A stretch of DNA of 64,000 bases. Origin: Stachybotrys elegans (Eukaryota > Ascomycota > Sordariomycetes > Hypocreales > Stachybotryaceae). Made by a program: the position numbers and the translations under genes. Positions 10,671-21,887 of this stretch are shown here, in pieces. Below the pieces are notes generated by a model that saw only the letters and a list, made by a program, of their open reading frames with translations, was not told the DNA's origin and made no database searches. Where the stretch lies: the NCBI GenBank assembly GCA_020746835.1, contig JAGPNK010000006.1:310001-374000 (forward strand), given 5' to 3'. Within the stretch, counting starts at the first letter, position 1. Each line of letters starts with the position of its first letter.

Positions 10671-12101
10671 TCAGTCAAACACAATCTTTTGTCCGGCAAA
10701 GGAAGCCGTCTTTTGCGCAGCCTTTGCCCTCTTCTTCGCCTCCCAACTAGGATGCAGCGGCCCCTCATCGTCCTTCTTCCTCTTTGGTGGCGCCGGCCTG
10801 GCAGTTTCTTGCTGCGTATCCCGCGAGTGAGCTCCCAGGGGATCACGGATGCCCTTCTTCCACGGCGTCCGCTTGCCAGCATCCTCAGGGTCCACGGCTC
10901 CGCGCCGCATGTCCCAGCCTTGATCGCGGCCACCGCCGCGCTTGGCCTCCTTCTGTAGGTGCTTGGCTTTGGCTCCGTACTTTTGCTCCCAGATGGCCTG
11001 GCGCTGACGCTGTCCGCGGCGCTTCTTGGGCGGCGCTACGTCAACGTCGGAGGCGGATTCAGAACCGGAGATGTAGCCCGTCATGAGGGACGGTAGGAAA
11101 GTCGAGTTTCCGGTCTGGATGGGTGGCGGAGAAGCCCTGCGCTTCTTTTCTTTGGGGGCCTTTTTGCTTTTACTGTCGGTGAGCAGTGACAGTTTTGGCG
11201 CTGACAGGTCGGAATCCTCTTCGGACTCGAGCTCTTCTTCCGACTCTTCATCTGACTCTGCGCCAGAGCCAGAAACAGATATATCGTCCAGGTTTACAGT
11301 CTCCTTGCCTCGATACCGTTCCAGCATCTCCTCGTCGAACTCGTCCTCTTCATCCGACGAGCTACCCAGCAGCTGATCCATTTTAGAGAACTCTGCCTCT
11401 TCGGCATCCACGTCTCCTAGCTCCGCATCCCCAACAACAGAGCCTGGCTCATCCACGTCCGACTCGAAACCTTGGAAATCCGACTCATCACCCCACTCAT
11501 TATCCGACTCTGCCGGTTCGCTCTTTTCATTCTTGGAAGTGTTGTTCTGGCTCCCAGTAGGCTGCTTATTCGTCTCTTCGTCTCTCCCCTTCTTTCCTCT
11601 CTTTCCCTTCTCCGGCACAGGCAGATCGAGGGCGTCACAGACCGTGGCCAATGCACGATCTACGACCTGCTTGACTTGCGCGCGGTTGTAGAGACTGGTT
11701 GTTACGTTGTGCAGGGCTGCTCGTTCCTGCTCTGATAGCTCTGGTTTGGGAACGCCGGCGCGAACCTCGTCGGGGAGAGCAGTGGACGCAGCGATGGACT
11801 TGACTCGAAGAAGGGAGGAATATAGGTGCGCGCGAGCGGTTTGGTGAAGGTCCAGAGACTGCCACAGTTAGCCGCCGGGAAACAGAACACGATCAGGTAG
11901 AGGATTTGCACATACCTTTAGCACGGAAATCTCCCGCTGCAGCCTCTCTTGCTTGTCGGCGCCCGCTCGATCATCGCGAACCCGTTTATTCAGCCTCTGC
12001 CTCTCGTAGCCCTTGGCCTCTTTTAGGGCTTGGTAGATGGCCACGCGACACGTCTCGAGTATCTCGGGGACATTGGGTTCGGATCGCTTACGTTTCGGCA
12101 T
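10671..12101 (-). CDS. bud22: BUD22-like rRNA-processing / 40S biogenesis protein (2 exons)
   Basis: Predicted nucleolar protein for small-subunit rRNA maturation. Exons 12101-11916 and 11858-10671 (intron 11859-11915, GTATGT...GCTAAC...CAG) give 457 residues. The N-terminus is helical and basic (PKRKRSEP...ETCRVAIYQALKEAK). The middle is strongly acidic and Ser-rich (DNEWGDESDFQGFESD, SSDEEDEFDEEM, GAESDEESEEELESEED), a typical nucleolar feature, and the end carries the BUD22/SRFBP1 C-terminal signature LHPSWEAKK...KIVFD. The start was taken at MPKRKR (12101); an in-frame ATG five codons upstream (12116) is the alternative. The gene is divergent from the short-chain dehydrogenase, with a 326-bp shared promoter. 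The family call rests mainly on the C-terminal motif and composition. Confidence 0.85.
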
Positions 12102-12427
12102 CGTGAAGCGCTTCACCGTTCCTTGGTGCTGGCTCGGAAGTTGGTGATGGTGCTCTTTTTGACATGGAAAAAATAAAGTGGAGCTGTGATCTGTGCCTTC
12201 CGATAAAATGGTATCGCATCATACAGTGCGGATTGGTGAGGACTGAGCGGGCATCGCTACTACTAGTGGGGTGCACGCGGGGATTCACCATCACCTATGA
12301 GCTGATAATTTCATTTTACAACACCTCCATCTGTGTTCTTTCAAGTCCGGTTGAATAGCACGTACAATTTGCCTCATTTCTTCCTATTTTTCTTTTCTAC
12401 TGCAGTGGAATCGGTAGAGCCAACACC
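12102..12427. promoter_or_regulatory. Divergent promoter region between BUD22-like and SDR genes
   Basis: A 326-bp gap between two start codons pointing away from each other, so it must hold both promoters. A CT-rich stretch (about 12365-12405) precedes the plus-strand ATG. No further sites can be named with confidence. Confidence 0.6.
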
Positions 12428-13531
12428 ATGTCGACATCTCAGGATTTGACGTCCTTGGACGCCGGCTCACTATTCCGTGTAGATGGAATGGTGGCCCTGA
12501 TAACGGGCGGAGGAACTGGTATCTCATGCGCATTTCCCGGATCCCTCCCTCGGAGATGCTAATCATATACTGTAGGTATCGGACTTATGCTTGCCAAAGC
12601 CTTGGCTGTCAATGGAGCCGCCAAAGTCTACATTGCTGGCAGGAGGATGGAAGTGCTGGAGAAGGCAGCCGCCGCTATCGGACCCAATGTGATTCCGGTC
12701 CAATGCGATGTCACGTCCAAGGAGGACCTTCAGCAGGTCGTCTCCTTGATTGAGACTGAGGTCGGCTACCTGAACGTGCTTGCCTGCAACTCTGGTATCA
12801 CGGGCCCTCAAGTCAAGCCCCTCGATCCCAACACAACGGTGGAAGAGTGGTCAAGCAGCCACTTTGCCGTTGACTTCGCCGAGTACACAAAGACGTTTGC
12901 CGTCAATACGGCATCCGTATGGTTCACCGCAATGGCCTGTCTGCCTCTCCTAGACAAGGGCAACAAGAAGGGTAATCTGCAGCAGACATCCCAGGTCATT
13001 GTGACGACCTCCATTGCCTCCTTCAACAGAAAGGCTCCGGGAGGTTGGGCCTACGGACAATCCAAGGCCGGTGCGACGCTGGCCATGAAGCAGCTGGCAG
13101 TCGCTCTGCCCCAATGGAACATACGGTGAGTTCGGACCATTTGTCTCGGGTTCTAGGCCGCTCCCCTTATCGGTCCTCCCTACATGCTGCTAAGGGCATC
13201 CCGGCTGACCGCATAATCATTGTACTCTGCAGGGCGAATTGCATCTGTCCGGGACGTAAGTTGAGCCGCTGTCGTTGGCCCCAACGTGGTGTTTGTGACG
13301 TGCTGACGTTGCAAAGTATTCCCGAGCGAGATGACGACACCTCTACTGGATGCTCATGGCGGCAGTGCGGGCGTTCTGCCAAGCGAGGCGGTTCCCTTGC
13401 AAAGATTCGGCAAGGAGAAGGAAATGGGCGGCACCATGCTCTACCTTGCCTCACAGGCCGGAGGATACTGCAACGGCAACATAGTTGTCATCGATGGTGG
13501 GCGGCTGGGTGGCTTCCCCTCAACATATTAA
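12428..13531 (+). CDS. Short-chain dehydrogenase/reductase (4 exons)
   Basis: NAD(P)-dependent oxidoreductase of the classical SDR family, 292 residues. Exons 12428-12518, 12576-13125, 13233-13255 (only 23 nt) and 13317-13531. The nucleotide-binding motif TGGGTGIG is assembled across intron 1, which splits a Gly codon. The adenine-binding region shows CDVTSKEDL and the NNAG equivalent reads CNSG. The catalytic Ser lies in IVTTSIASF and Tyr190-x3-Lys194 in YGQSK. Exon 3 supplies ANCICPG and, with exon 4, PGLFPSEMTTPLL, the family's usual post-catalytic segment; the C-terminus is GGYCNGNIVVIDGGR. The length and C-terminal part resemble fungal SDRs near gluconate 5-dehydrogenase or rhamnolipid/ketoacyl reductase-like proteins, but the substrate is unknown. 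No signal peptide. Confidence 0.9.
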
Positions 13532-16190
13532 AGCCGGTGAAGACATATATAGTATGGAATAGAGGAATGCGTTCTACGTACAGTTCCAGTCTCAAACCAG
13601 CCGCAAGGTGAAAAGGCGTCGAGGGGTGTCCTATTAGAGGAGGGAGTGTGGACCTGCCTTACCTGGGAACAGGGGAACAGGGGATCCCCAACGACGGACC
13701 CTGTTGTCGCTGCTGGGAGTGTTGGGATCACACACCTCGGTGAGGCATGCACGTGGCATGGTGAGGCGTATCTTGATTCAGACTTTTGAGACCTCCCTAG
13801 TAGCACCGAGTGATGTGGCCATTGAGTGAATCTAGGTCTCTGCATGAATTGAGCGGCTCAGTAGCGGTATTGCCGTGCCATCCCCGGTTTCATGAGGGAG
13901 AGATTGTGTTGTGTTGAGGCGTCCGAAGTCGCTTCCTTGCATGGATGACTTACATGGATTTTGGCCAAGATGGGAAGACCCTGACGAAGCCACGGCCTTT
14001 GTGTCGACGGGAAGCGATGTTAACCGCGTGCGACCGAGTCTGATCCGGGAAACAAGACGGGCATAGGAACGGGTTGCTCCGTTGAGCGGAGTGGTGATGG
14101 TCATGTCGGAAGGTTTCGGTACGCAAGCATCAACAGGTCTCGAATTTCGCCGGGGCCGTCAGTGCTGGGTGGTGATTGTGAGATTGAGCCATTAATTTTA
14201 CCTGAAGGGGCCCGGCGGTTTGGAAGCCTCAGCAAGGGTTGGAGGAACTGGACAAGGTTCCAAGCTCAAGATATTCCGCTCTAGTCCAGGAACAGCAAGG
14301 AGGTCGAAAGTAGGAAAACCATGGGCGCCCACGAAACGACCCCCACGAGATGACCCCACGAGTTGCTGGCTTACATTCTGCTTGAAATTAAAAGGCCGTT
14401 CGGGAAGAAGACAAGACAAGACAAGCAGGATGTAGAAGGGAAAGACATGGAAGACGAAGATGAAGGCTTAACCCAAAGGGTTAGCCCTCTGATTACGGGC
14501 CTGCATGTCCGCACACCGACTGGATGATGGCATGTGAAACCAAGACAAGATTCCTGAGAGGGTGGCGACGTGGGCGTGCATTGAACAGGTAGCCTCTTGG
14601 CTCAGTTGTTGGAGGTTCAGGTCAGGGATTCCTTCAACATGGGACGAATGTCCAGACACACGGACGGACGGAGGCACGGAATGGTGTATCAAGATGCTCC
14701 TGACGAGATTGGATTGAAATTCCGTATCAACGGAAGGGTCCACCGCGGCCGGCCGGAACCGCAAGAGTGGGAATATCTGCAGCCTAGGGCCTGGATTTGC
14801 CTGGATTTTGCATGGGCAGGGCCCAGGAGCGGCTTGGCTTTATGGTGCCGGAAAAGAGTGTCATTGGACCAAATGTTTCGGACTCTGCGTCGGGCTGGCG
14901 CCTCGGATTTGCGTCCACGCGAGATTCTGATCTTGACTGAGATTCTGTAGACGGTGGCAACTGCGGAGTCCGGCCGGCGCTGCGCCAGAGACAGCCATCA
15001 TCAAGCCGCATACCCGTGGTCGGGAGATGTAGGAATAGGGGAGATGCGACGCCGAGCCCGTCTCTAACGGTGGTGCACGGTGACGTTGGGCTTGGCGCTG
15101 GCATTTGAGTGTCGAGCTGCGTGCACAAGCAATCTGCATGGACCAACCACGACGGGGCTAGACCCAGTGCGGGTGCAACGATGGATGCTCAATTAGCGAT
15201 TGGTATGGGCCATGAGAACCCGCGGGAAGCAGACGACAATCACTGTTCAAAGAAAGGAAGAGAGGGCGGGGGGGCTCCGGCATCGAGGACCCGGAAACTT
15301 GTTGAGTCGGGTCCAGCGTCCAGGCTCGTTTGTTGATGTTTGAACCCTGAAACTGGCCGAACCCTGATAGCTCGAGTCGTGCCGGGTAGTATTGCTATTT
15401 CCATCAGTGTACTTAGTCCGGCGGCAGCAGAAGATTGCCCCAACAAAGTGGCACAGGACCGTTGCTTGGTGTTCTTGGACGGCGTGTAGGAATTGGCAAA
15501 CAGTGTCTGAGGAGGTTTTGGGAGGGAATTGCATTATTGGAGGAGGATGCGGCGGGAGTGGTGGAAGGAGCTGGCAGGTGATCCGGCAGGCAGGAGCTAT
15601 GGACGCTACTAATTACTAGTAGGTTGCTATGACGCCAGATGCACGAGCAGGAGGTACTAAAAAGCCTACCTACCTGTACCTTCGGCCAACAGGAGCTGCT
15701 TGGCCTGAAGTGGCACAGATTCACCATGACCACCCGTGTCGGAGGCATTCATTCAGCCACACGCCGCTGGCTTCCCCAACACTCTGGGCCTCGCGTTTCT
15801 GCTCACCGGCGGCGCCAGCAGCCCTCGAGCAGAGCAAGATTCCCGCGTGCTCGGTCGTCGCTAGCGGCGTCTATCATTTCGTCTACCCTCACCCCCTCAC
15901 TTCACTGATCCAGGTTGCCGAAGATGGTGTTTGTTGATGGTGTACTGCCAACCCCGCAATGCGTAAGGGACGCGCAGCGACATTGGCTCGACTTCTGCCA
16001 AAACTCTGGCCGACGCATGTGAATGGCTGGTGGTTGCAGGCCGTGACCTCACTATTCCGTGATGGAGGGTGACTTTGCAACGGCAGACGCTGCGAACCGC
16101 ACGACACCGACAGGTACATCACACACTACTCGATATGGATCTACCACGGCGGAAAGGAACCTGCAATGGTGCCGGGTTGGATGAGGAGGG
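13532..16190. other. Gene-poor intergenic stretch
   Basis: About 2.7 kb with only short frames on both strands (none above 120 codons with a protein-like pattern) and no splice-linked series of exons that I could build. It includes the 3' flank of the SDR gene and a TACCTACCT element near 15665. Confidence 0.5.
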
Positions 16191-17462
16191 GTGTTTACTT
16201 TGCTCTGCCCTTCCCTTCCCTTCCCTTCCCTTTTCTCCCCTACCTACTTATTCCTCCGTCGCTCCTAGTCTCGTGTTCCGTTGATCTCGCTCATCATCTT
16301 GCTGCTGTTCATTGCTGCTCTGCGCTGCCCCTACCTCCCAGACGGATCCAGCCAACAAGCGTCCGTCTGTCTGTCTCGTGTTGCCCTTGCTACTTCTCTG
16401 CCGCTGCCCTTTCTTATCATCAGGCTCTCCGCCAACTTGAAACCCATCTTCGTCCCAAACTCCTACCCTTCTCCTTCTTCCTACGGTCCCGTCTCTGCCC
16501 CGTCGGCAAGCTCCATAGTCCAATCCATCCGCTGTGGATCGTCCTCGACATCGAGATAACCTCGGGATTTGCGCTTAGCTCGCCGCGTCCCCAAGGCTTG
16601 TTGAGCACCACCAGTTTTCTTGGCCCAGCAGAGCTCGACACCTCGACGTGCTCTGAGCTTGCTTGACGTTTGCTTCCTGACTCGACCCCGCATAGACTGA
16701 CTGGTCGACCTACCTCGACTTACTTCAGTCGTGCCCCGCTCTCGTTGCAGCTTCACACGGCAATTGTTTCTTTTCTCCGCCTCCGTCACACCCCATCCGG
16801 TGCTGCTGTCGACTTGTTGCTTGGTACGTCAGCTCCCTATCGTTATCTCGTCTCTGCCACGCGCATTGGCCGTTTCTCGCCAAGCAGCCATGATGTTTCT
16901 CCTCTGTCACACACGTACATGGACGCCTTGCCCCATCCCCACCACGATGCAGACGCCAGCCGGGCTGGAATAGGGACCCCCCGGTCGGGACCCTCCCTGA
17001 AGTTCCCGACCAGGTCCACCCGGCTTCCTCTCTCAACCTCAAGTCTACCTGTGCTTCCCTATGCCTTTGCCGTGGATGACGGAGGCCCGACATGATCCGG
17101 CCCAACGCCTCGGTCGGAGGCGTGAGCCGAGCAATCGTTCTCAAGTCCGAGCTGCGCCGCGCCGTGCGAGCTGCCGTCTGCCTCTACACTCCCCCTTGTC
17201 GCGTACCCTCCCTCCAACTTCGCAGACATATTAAACCCCCGACCGCCGCCATCATGATGAGCTTCGCGTATGCTGCATCCGATCTCCGAGCTGACACACA
17301 CACACCGCATAGATTAGCTAAAAGGCTGTCGTCGAGAAACTATAAGTCTCGTCCTGTCCAGCCCAGTGACTAGCATCTTGTCTTATTCGAGCTTCCCCCC
17401 TCCCCTTCTCGACTCGTCTTATCTCTACACCTCCAACCCTCTCAGCCTCCTCTTCCACCAAG
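16191..17462 (+). promoter_or_regulatory. CT-rich promoter/leader of the mitochondrial carrier gene
   Basis: From the CCCTT repeats at about 16204-16232 to the ATG at 17463 the plus strand is markedly pyrimidine-rich, the usual look of a fungal promoter and 5' UTR. It contains several ATG-initiated short frames (for example 16670-17095 and 17092-17373) that could act as upstream ORFs if the transcript starts early; they show no protein-family pattern. A leader intron is possible but I cannot fix its ends. Confidence 0.5.
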
Positions 17463-18519
17463 ATGACTTCGGGAGGTCTCAAGCAGGCGGCCGAGTCGGC
17501 ACGCAACAAGACCAACGACGTCCTCGGCGCAACCAAGGGCGCTTCCTCAGCCTGGGTCTCCGAGACGCTCCACTCTCCCGCCGTCCGCGCAGCCCTACCC
17601 TTCGTCAACGGAGGTCTTAGTGGCATGGTGGCCACCGCCGTCATCCAGCCCGTCGACATGATCAAGGTCCGAATCCAGCTGGCTGGAGAAGGAACCGCAG
17701 GAGGTCCCAAGGCCTCTCCTTTGGCCGTCGCTCGTCAGATTGTGGCCAGCGGCAAGGTCCTAGATCTGTACACAGGTCTGTCCGCTGGACTTTTGCGCCA
17801 AGCCGTTTACACGACGGCCCGCATTGGCTTCTTCGACACCTTCATGAGCTCCCTTTCGCAACGTGCCAAGGAGCAGGGCCGCCAGGTCGGCTTCGGAGAG
17901 CGAGCCACGGCTGGACTGGCGGCTGGTGGTATCGCTGCTATGATCGGAAACCCTGCCGACCTGGCATTGATCCGCATGCAGAGCGACGGCCTGAAGCCTC
18001 TCGCGGAGAGGAAGAACTACAAGTCTGTCATTGACGCTTTGAGCTCCATTGCCAAGAGCGAGGGTGTTGGTGCCCTCTGGGCGGGCGCTGCGCCCACCGT
18101 CGTGCGCGCCATGGCACTCAACTTTGGCCAGCTCGCCTTCTTCAGCGAGGCCAAGGCACAGCTCAAGAAGAGCACCGACTGGTCTCCCCAGACCCAGACC
18201 CTCACTGCCAGCGCTCTCGCTGGTTTCTTTGCTAGCTTCTTCAGTCTGCCCTTCGACTTTGTCAAGACGCGTCTACAGAAGCAGTCCAAGGGCCCTGATG
18301 GCAAGTTGCCTTACAAGGGCATGGTCGACTGCTTCACCAAGGTGGCCAAGCAGGAGGGCATCACGAGGTTCTACCGTGGATTCGGCACCTACTATGTCCG
18401 CATTGCTCCTCACGCGTAAGTTTGCCCAGCTCTGATATTTGACGTGTAACCGCGGCTAACAACGTGGCAGAATGGTGACTCTCATCGTGGCCGATTACCT
18501 TGGCTGGCTCACGAAATAA
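17463..18519 (+). CDS. Mitochondrial 2-oxoglutarate/malate-type carrier (2 exons)
   Basis: Inner-membrane antiporter of the SLC25 family exchanging dicarboxylates or oxoglutarate for malate. Exons 17463-18415 and 18471-18519 (intron 18416-18470, GTAAGT...GCTAAC...CAG) give 333 residues. The three-fold repeat is clear from the Px[DE]xx[KR] signatures: PVDMIK (from Pro63), PADLALIR (from Pro164) and PFDFVK (from Pro263). Stretches YTGLSAGLLRQAVYTTAR, ALIRMQSDG and YYVRIAPHAMVTL match the oxoglutarate/malate carrier subgroup (mammalian M2OM) better than other dicarboxylate carriers. An N-terminal extension of about 40 residues precedes the first repeat. The last exon encodes only VTLIVADYLGWLTK and neighbours. 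It would link the malate shuttle and citrate-cycle intermediates to the cytosol. Confidence 0.93.
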
Positions 18520-18983
18520 GCGCCTGTGCTCCTATAGAGGACGTATAAGGGCCTTGGAGCCCAGTTGCGTGTGTTTTGCGGCGTTTTGGCGATAACATGG
18601 ACGGCGATTGGATAAGGAAGGATACCATGGTGCTGTGGAAGTTCTTGCATGCCTAGGTAGGTTGGTAGGTCGAGGTAGTTGTTTGACAGCCTTGAATAGA
18701 CGTATCTATCTACATGACTTTGATAACCTCGGTTCAACGTTGCCAGCCGCAAAAACGGATATGGGGACTCAACAGCTCCCCCCTGTCCCACGACATGTTG
18801 AGGGCGAATCAGACTGTAGCTATTGCAGACCCAGCAGCCCTACCGCTCCACTGCTCCACCGCAAGCATCACGGTGCCGACAGCTGAAGCTTTGATTAAAG
18901 TACTACTAGTTGGTCATATAAACGCTGAAAATGTCCACACAATGGCAGCGCAAAAAGGCCTCGTGGGCCAAAAAGAAGACTCT
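18520..18983. other. Intergenic, 3' flank of carrier gene
   Basis: No gene seen. Contains a CCTAGGTAGGTTGGTAGGT element at about 18653-18671, related to other TAGGTAGG-type copies in the window. A run of five A (18970-18974) would be the T-run terminator for the minus-strand tRNA-His. Confidence 0.5.
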
Positions 18984-19072
18984 TGCCCAGACTGAGATTC
19001 GAACTCAGGTTTCTGCGGTTTAGCAATTGATGGACCACAACACAGTGTCCTAACCAACTAGACGATCTCGGC
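18984..19072 (-). tRNA. tRNA-His (anticodon GTG) with 16-nt intron
   Basis: Read on the minus strand from 19072. Acceptor GCCGAGA pairs with TCTGGGC except for a G-G mismatch at pair 4:69. The D arm is GTCT-AGTTGGTTA-GGAC; the anticodon stem CTGTG pairs with CGCAG; the loop TTGTGG | intron | C gives anticodon GTG. The intron is 19034-19019, at the 37/38 position. The T arm is CTGAG-TTCGAAT-CTCAG and the discriminator is A. A and B boxes look intact, and TTTTT follows on the minus strand (18974-18970). The mature product is 73 nt before G-1 and CCA addition. The single acceptor mismatch could mean a slightly degenerate copy, but everything else is well formed. Confidence 0.88.
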
Positions 19073-19436
19073 GAATTGTCCTTCATTGGATGACGCTTCA
19101 TGGGCTTCAACTTGCACATAAGCTACTGACCAATGGGCGGATGCGTCGTTCTAAGGGATGAAGGACACTAGGAGGCGGATGTCCATTGTCTTCTGAAATC
19201 ATAATTTGTGTTCTCCAGCAACTAAGCTATTTGGTAGTATGGCACTGTTACACAAAACTGCCCATGAACTGCACAGAATGGCTGCTGCTTCATGACTGGT
19301 GGGCCTTTAAGTAGTTGTGATGTCACGTGATCACGCGCTTGGACAATGACGCCATGTGCTGTCGTGAAAAGACGTCACGTTACAATCGCCTTGATCCGAG
19401 TGAGACCGGTCGGATCACCATGAAACCAATGCCAGG
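19073..19436. promoter_or_regulatory. Promoter region of RAD4 gene
   Basis: Short gap between tRNA-His and the RAD4-like start codon. It includes TCACGTGATCACG (19323-19335), a palindromic CACGTG E-box-type site, and GACGTCACGTT (about 19370), a CRE-like sequence. Either could regulate RAD4, but this is inference from motif shape. Confidence 0.4.
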
Positions 19437-21887
19437 ATGGCGGGTAGGAAGAGAAATGCCGTCGCAATAACTGGGCGAACACGCACAACTCGTTCCAGCA
19501 ATGCGCAGCCCGACATTTACCAGCAAATGCTGAACGAAGCCGGCGTAGCTTCACTCCCCAGCCCAACGGATGAACGACCTCAGAAACGTAGACGGCCAGG
19601 CTCAAGCTCACGGGATGGGCCGGCCCCTGTGGAAAAGTCACAGCAGAAGTCTTCTAAGGAGCATCAAAGCGATGACGACGATGAGGAGGAGGATGTTGAC
19701 TTTGAAGATGTGGTCCTCCCTCCACCAACCCTGCAAACGATGGAGAGAGAGTCGGACGACGAAGATGATGAAGAGGACGGCATAGAGTTTGAGGACGTTG
19801 ATTTTGCTGAGATTATGAAGGCCACTTCCTCGGCACTAGAGGGACCTAAGGAACTGGAGCTCAACCTGACGGCGCAAAGGTCCGCCTCAACACCGACGAA
19901 GCAGACTGCCGAGAAGCGCAGGCCCCTAACGAAGGAGGAGCGTGGGAGACGCATCGAGGTTCACAAGGCGCATCTTCTGGCCCTGCTGTCGCACGTCTCC
20001 CGGCGCAATCATTGGTGCAATGACGCGAGGGTTCAGGAATATCTTCGACCGCATCTGACAGACAAGACGGTCAAGTATCTTACACCTGGGGCGAACCTGC
20101 CACAGTTTGGCCGGACGGAGAGCCTCAAGACGGGTCTTCAGCAGGCTATCGTCATGTGGAGGACCAAGTTTGAAATCACCGAGAGGGGTCTGAGAAGGGC
20201 TCTGTGGGCTGATGAGATGGAGCACCTCGCCAATGTACGTGTCCTCCTTTGTGATACCAGGTTTTTGGGCTAAGATTTGCAGTATCGGCTTCCAGAAGAC
20301 ATGGACTCATGTCTTGATCGCCAAGACTTCCGCGAAGCGGCGAAAAGGCTACAAGGGTCACGCGATGTAGGCGCACAGCTCTTCTGCGCATTGCTGAGGA
20401 GCGTGGGGGTACGCGCAAGACTTGTATGCTCGCTGCAACCACTCGCGTATGCCACGGGTGGCCCGAGTCTGCCCAAGCCCAAGGACAAACCAGCTCCCGC
20501 AAAGCCAGCGAGGGCAGAGCCGCCCGCCACTCAATCCAAACCTACGGCGGCGGCATCAACCTCCAAATCACCATCGGCACGGCGAAGGCTTGGGCATCCA
20601 AACGCAGCTGCCCGCAACTTTCAGCCTCCGACAGCTTCACCAGCAAAATCTCGCCCGGTATTTGAAGCTCCAAAGAACATTCGTGAATCGGCTTACCCGG
20701 TATATTGGGTAGAAGTACTCGATGTTGGCCATCAGAAGTGGCAGCCGGTAGATGCCCTCGTCACCCATTCTTTCTGGAAGCCCAAAAATCTGGAGCCGCC
20801 CATCACAGACAAAGAGAATTGTCTCTCCTATGTTATCGCCTTCAATGAGGACGGAACGGCTAAGGATGTCACAAGGCGATATGCAAAGGCGTACGTGGCC
20901 AAGACGCGAAGGTTGCGCGTCGAGAGTGCCGAGGATGATGGCGAGAAATGGTGGAGAAAGACGATGAAGATGTTCCAGTCCAGGTCGGGCAGCGACTTGG
21001 ACCAGATTGAGGACATTGAGCTCAATTCCATTGCGACCAGGGAACCCATGCCCAGGAATGTTCAGGACTTCAAGGACCATCCCATCTATGCGCTGGAGCG
21101 GCATCTACGAAGGCATGAAGTTCTTGTCCCCGACGCGACTCCTTCGGGTACCGTGAGTGCTGGGACTCGTGGACCCCTGGAAAAGATTTACCGTCGCAAA
21201 GATGTGCGCATTGCCAGGAGCGCGGATAAGTGGTATCGGATGGGAAGGGAGGTCAGACCGAACGAGATTCCCGCCAAATGGCTACCCAAGAGAGCCAAGA
21301 GAGACCAGGATGGCAACGAGGACGAGGACTCACAGGGAGATGCGGGAACCCCGGTTTACACGGAAGACCAGACGGAACTATACGTACCGGCTCCTGTCCG
21401 AAACGGTCGGGTGCCAAAGAACAAGTTTGGAAATATTGATGTATACGTTCCAAGCATGGTGCCGCGGGGCGGCGTGCATATTATACACGAACACGCCATA
21501 CGTGCGGCGTTTCTGCTGGGCATCGACTACGCCCCGGCACTGACAGGATTTCAGTTCAAGGGACGCCACGGGACAGCGGTTCTGCACGGCATCGTGGTTG
21601 GGCAGGAATATGAAGAAGCGATACGAGCGGTGACGGAGTGTCTAGGCGACCTAGAGCAGGAGGTGGAGGACGAGCGGCGGAGGAATGCGGCGCTCAAGGT
21701 GTGGAGGCGGTTCCTGATGGGACTGCGGATCCGGGAGAGGATATGGAGCGGCGTGGATGCCGAGGAGAGGGAGCAGGCGGATAAGGAGGCGGAGATGGAG
21801 GCTGAGTTGCAGGATGCGCCGAGCGATGTGACGGAGGAGTTTGATATGGCGGATGACGATGAAGGGGGAGGCTTTTTGATTGAATAG
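19437..21887 (+). CDS. rad4: DNA repair protein RAD4/XPC family (2 exons)
   Basis: Damage-recognition subunit for global-genome nucleotide excision repair, acting in the nucleus with a RAD23-type partner. Exons 19437-20234 and 20283-21887 (48-nt intron, GTACGT...GCTAAG...CAG) give 800 residues. The N-terminus is basic then strongly acidic (DDDDEEEDVDFED, ESDDEDDEEDGIEFED), as in yeast Rad4. The transglutaminase-like domain spans about residues 170-460 with VRARLVCSLQPL and the YPVYWVEVLD...WQPVDALV segment; an Ala/Pro/Lys-rich insert lies inside it (about 335-390). BHD1 begins near residue 530 (PIYALERHLRRHEVL...EKIYRRKDVRIARSADKWYRMGR), BHD2 is around 630-660 (ELYVPAP...GRVPKNKFGNID) and BHD3 about 665-740 (PRGGVHI...AFLLGIDYAPALTGFQFKGRHGTAVLHGIVV). 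The acidic tail ends in FLIE. Length is within the fungal range. Confidence 0.95.
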
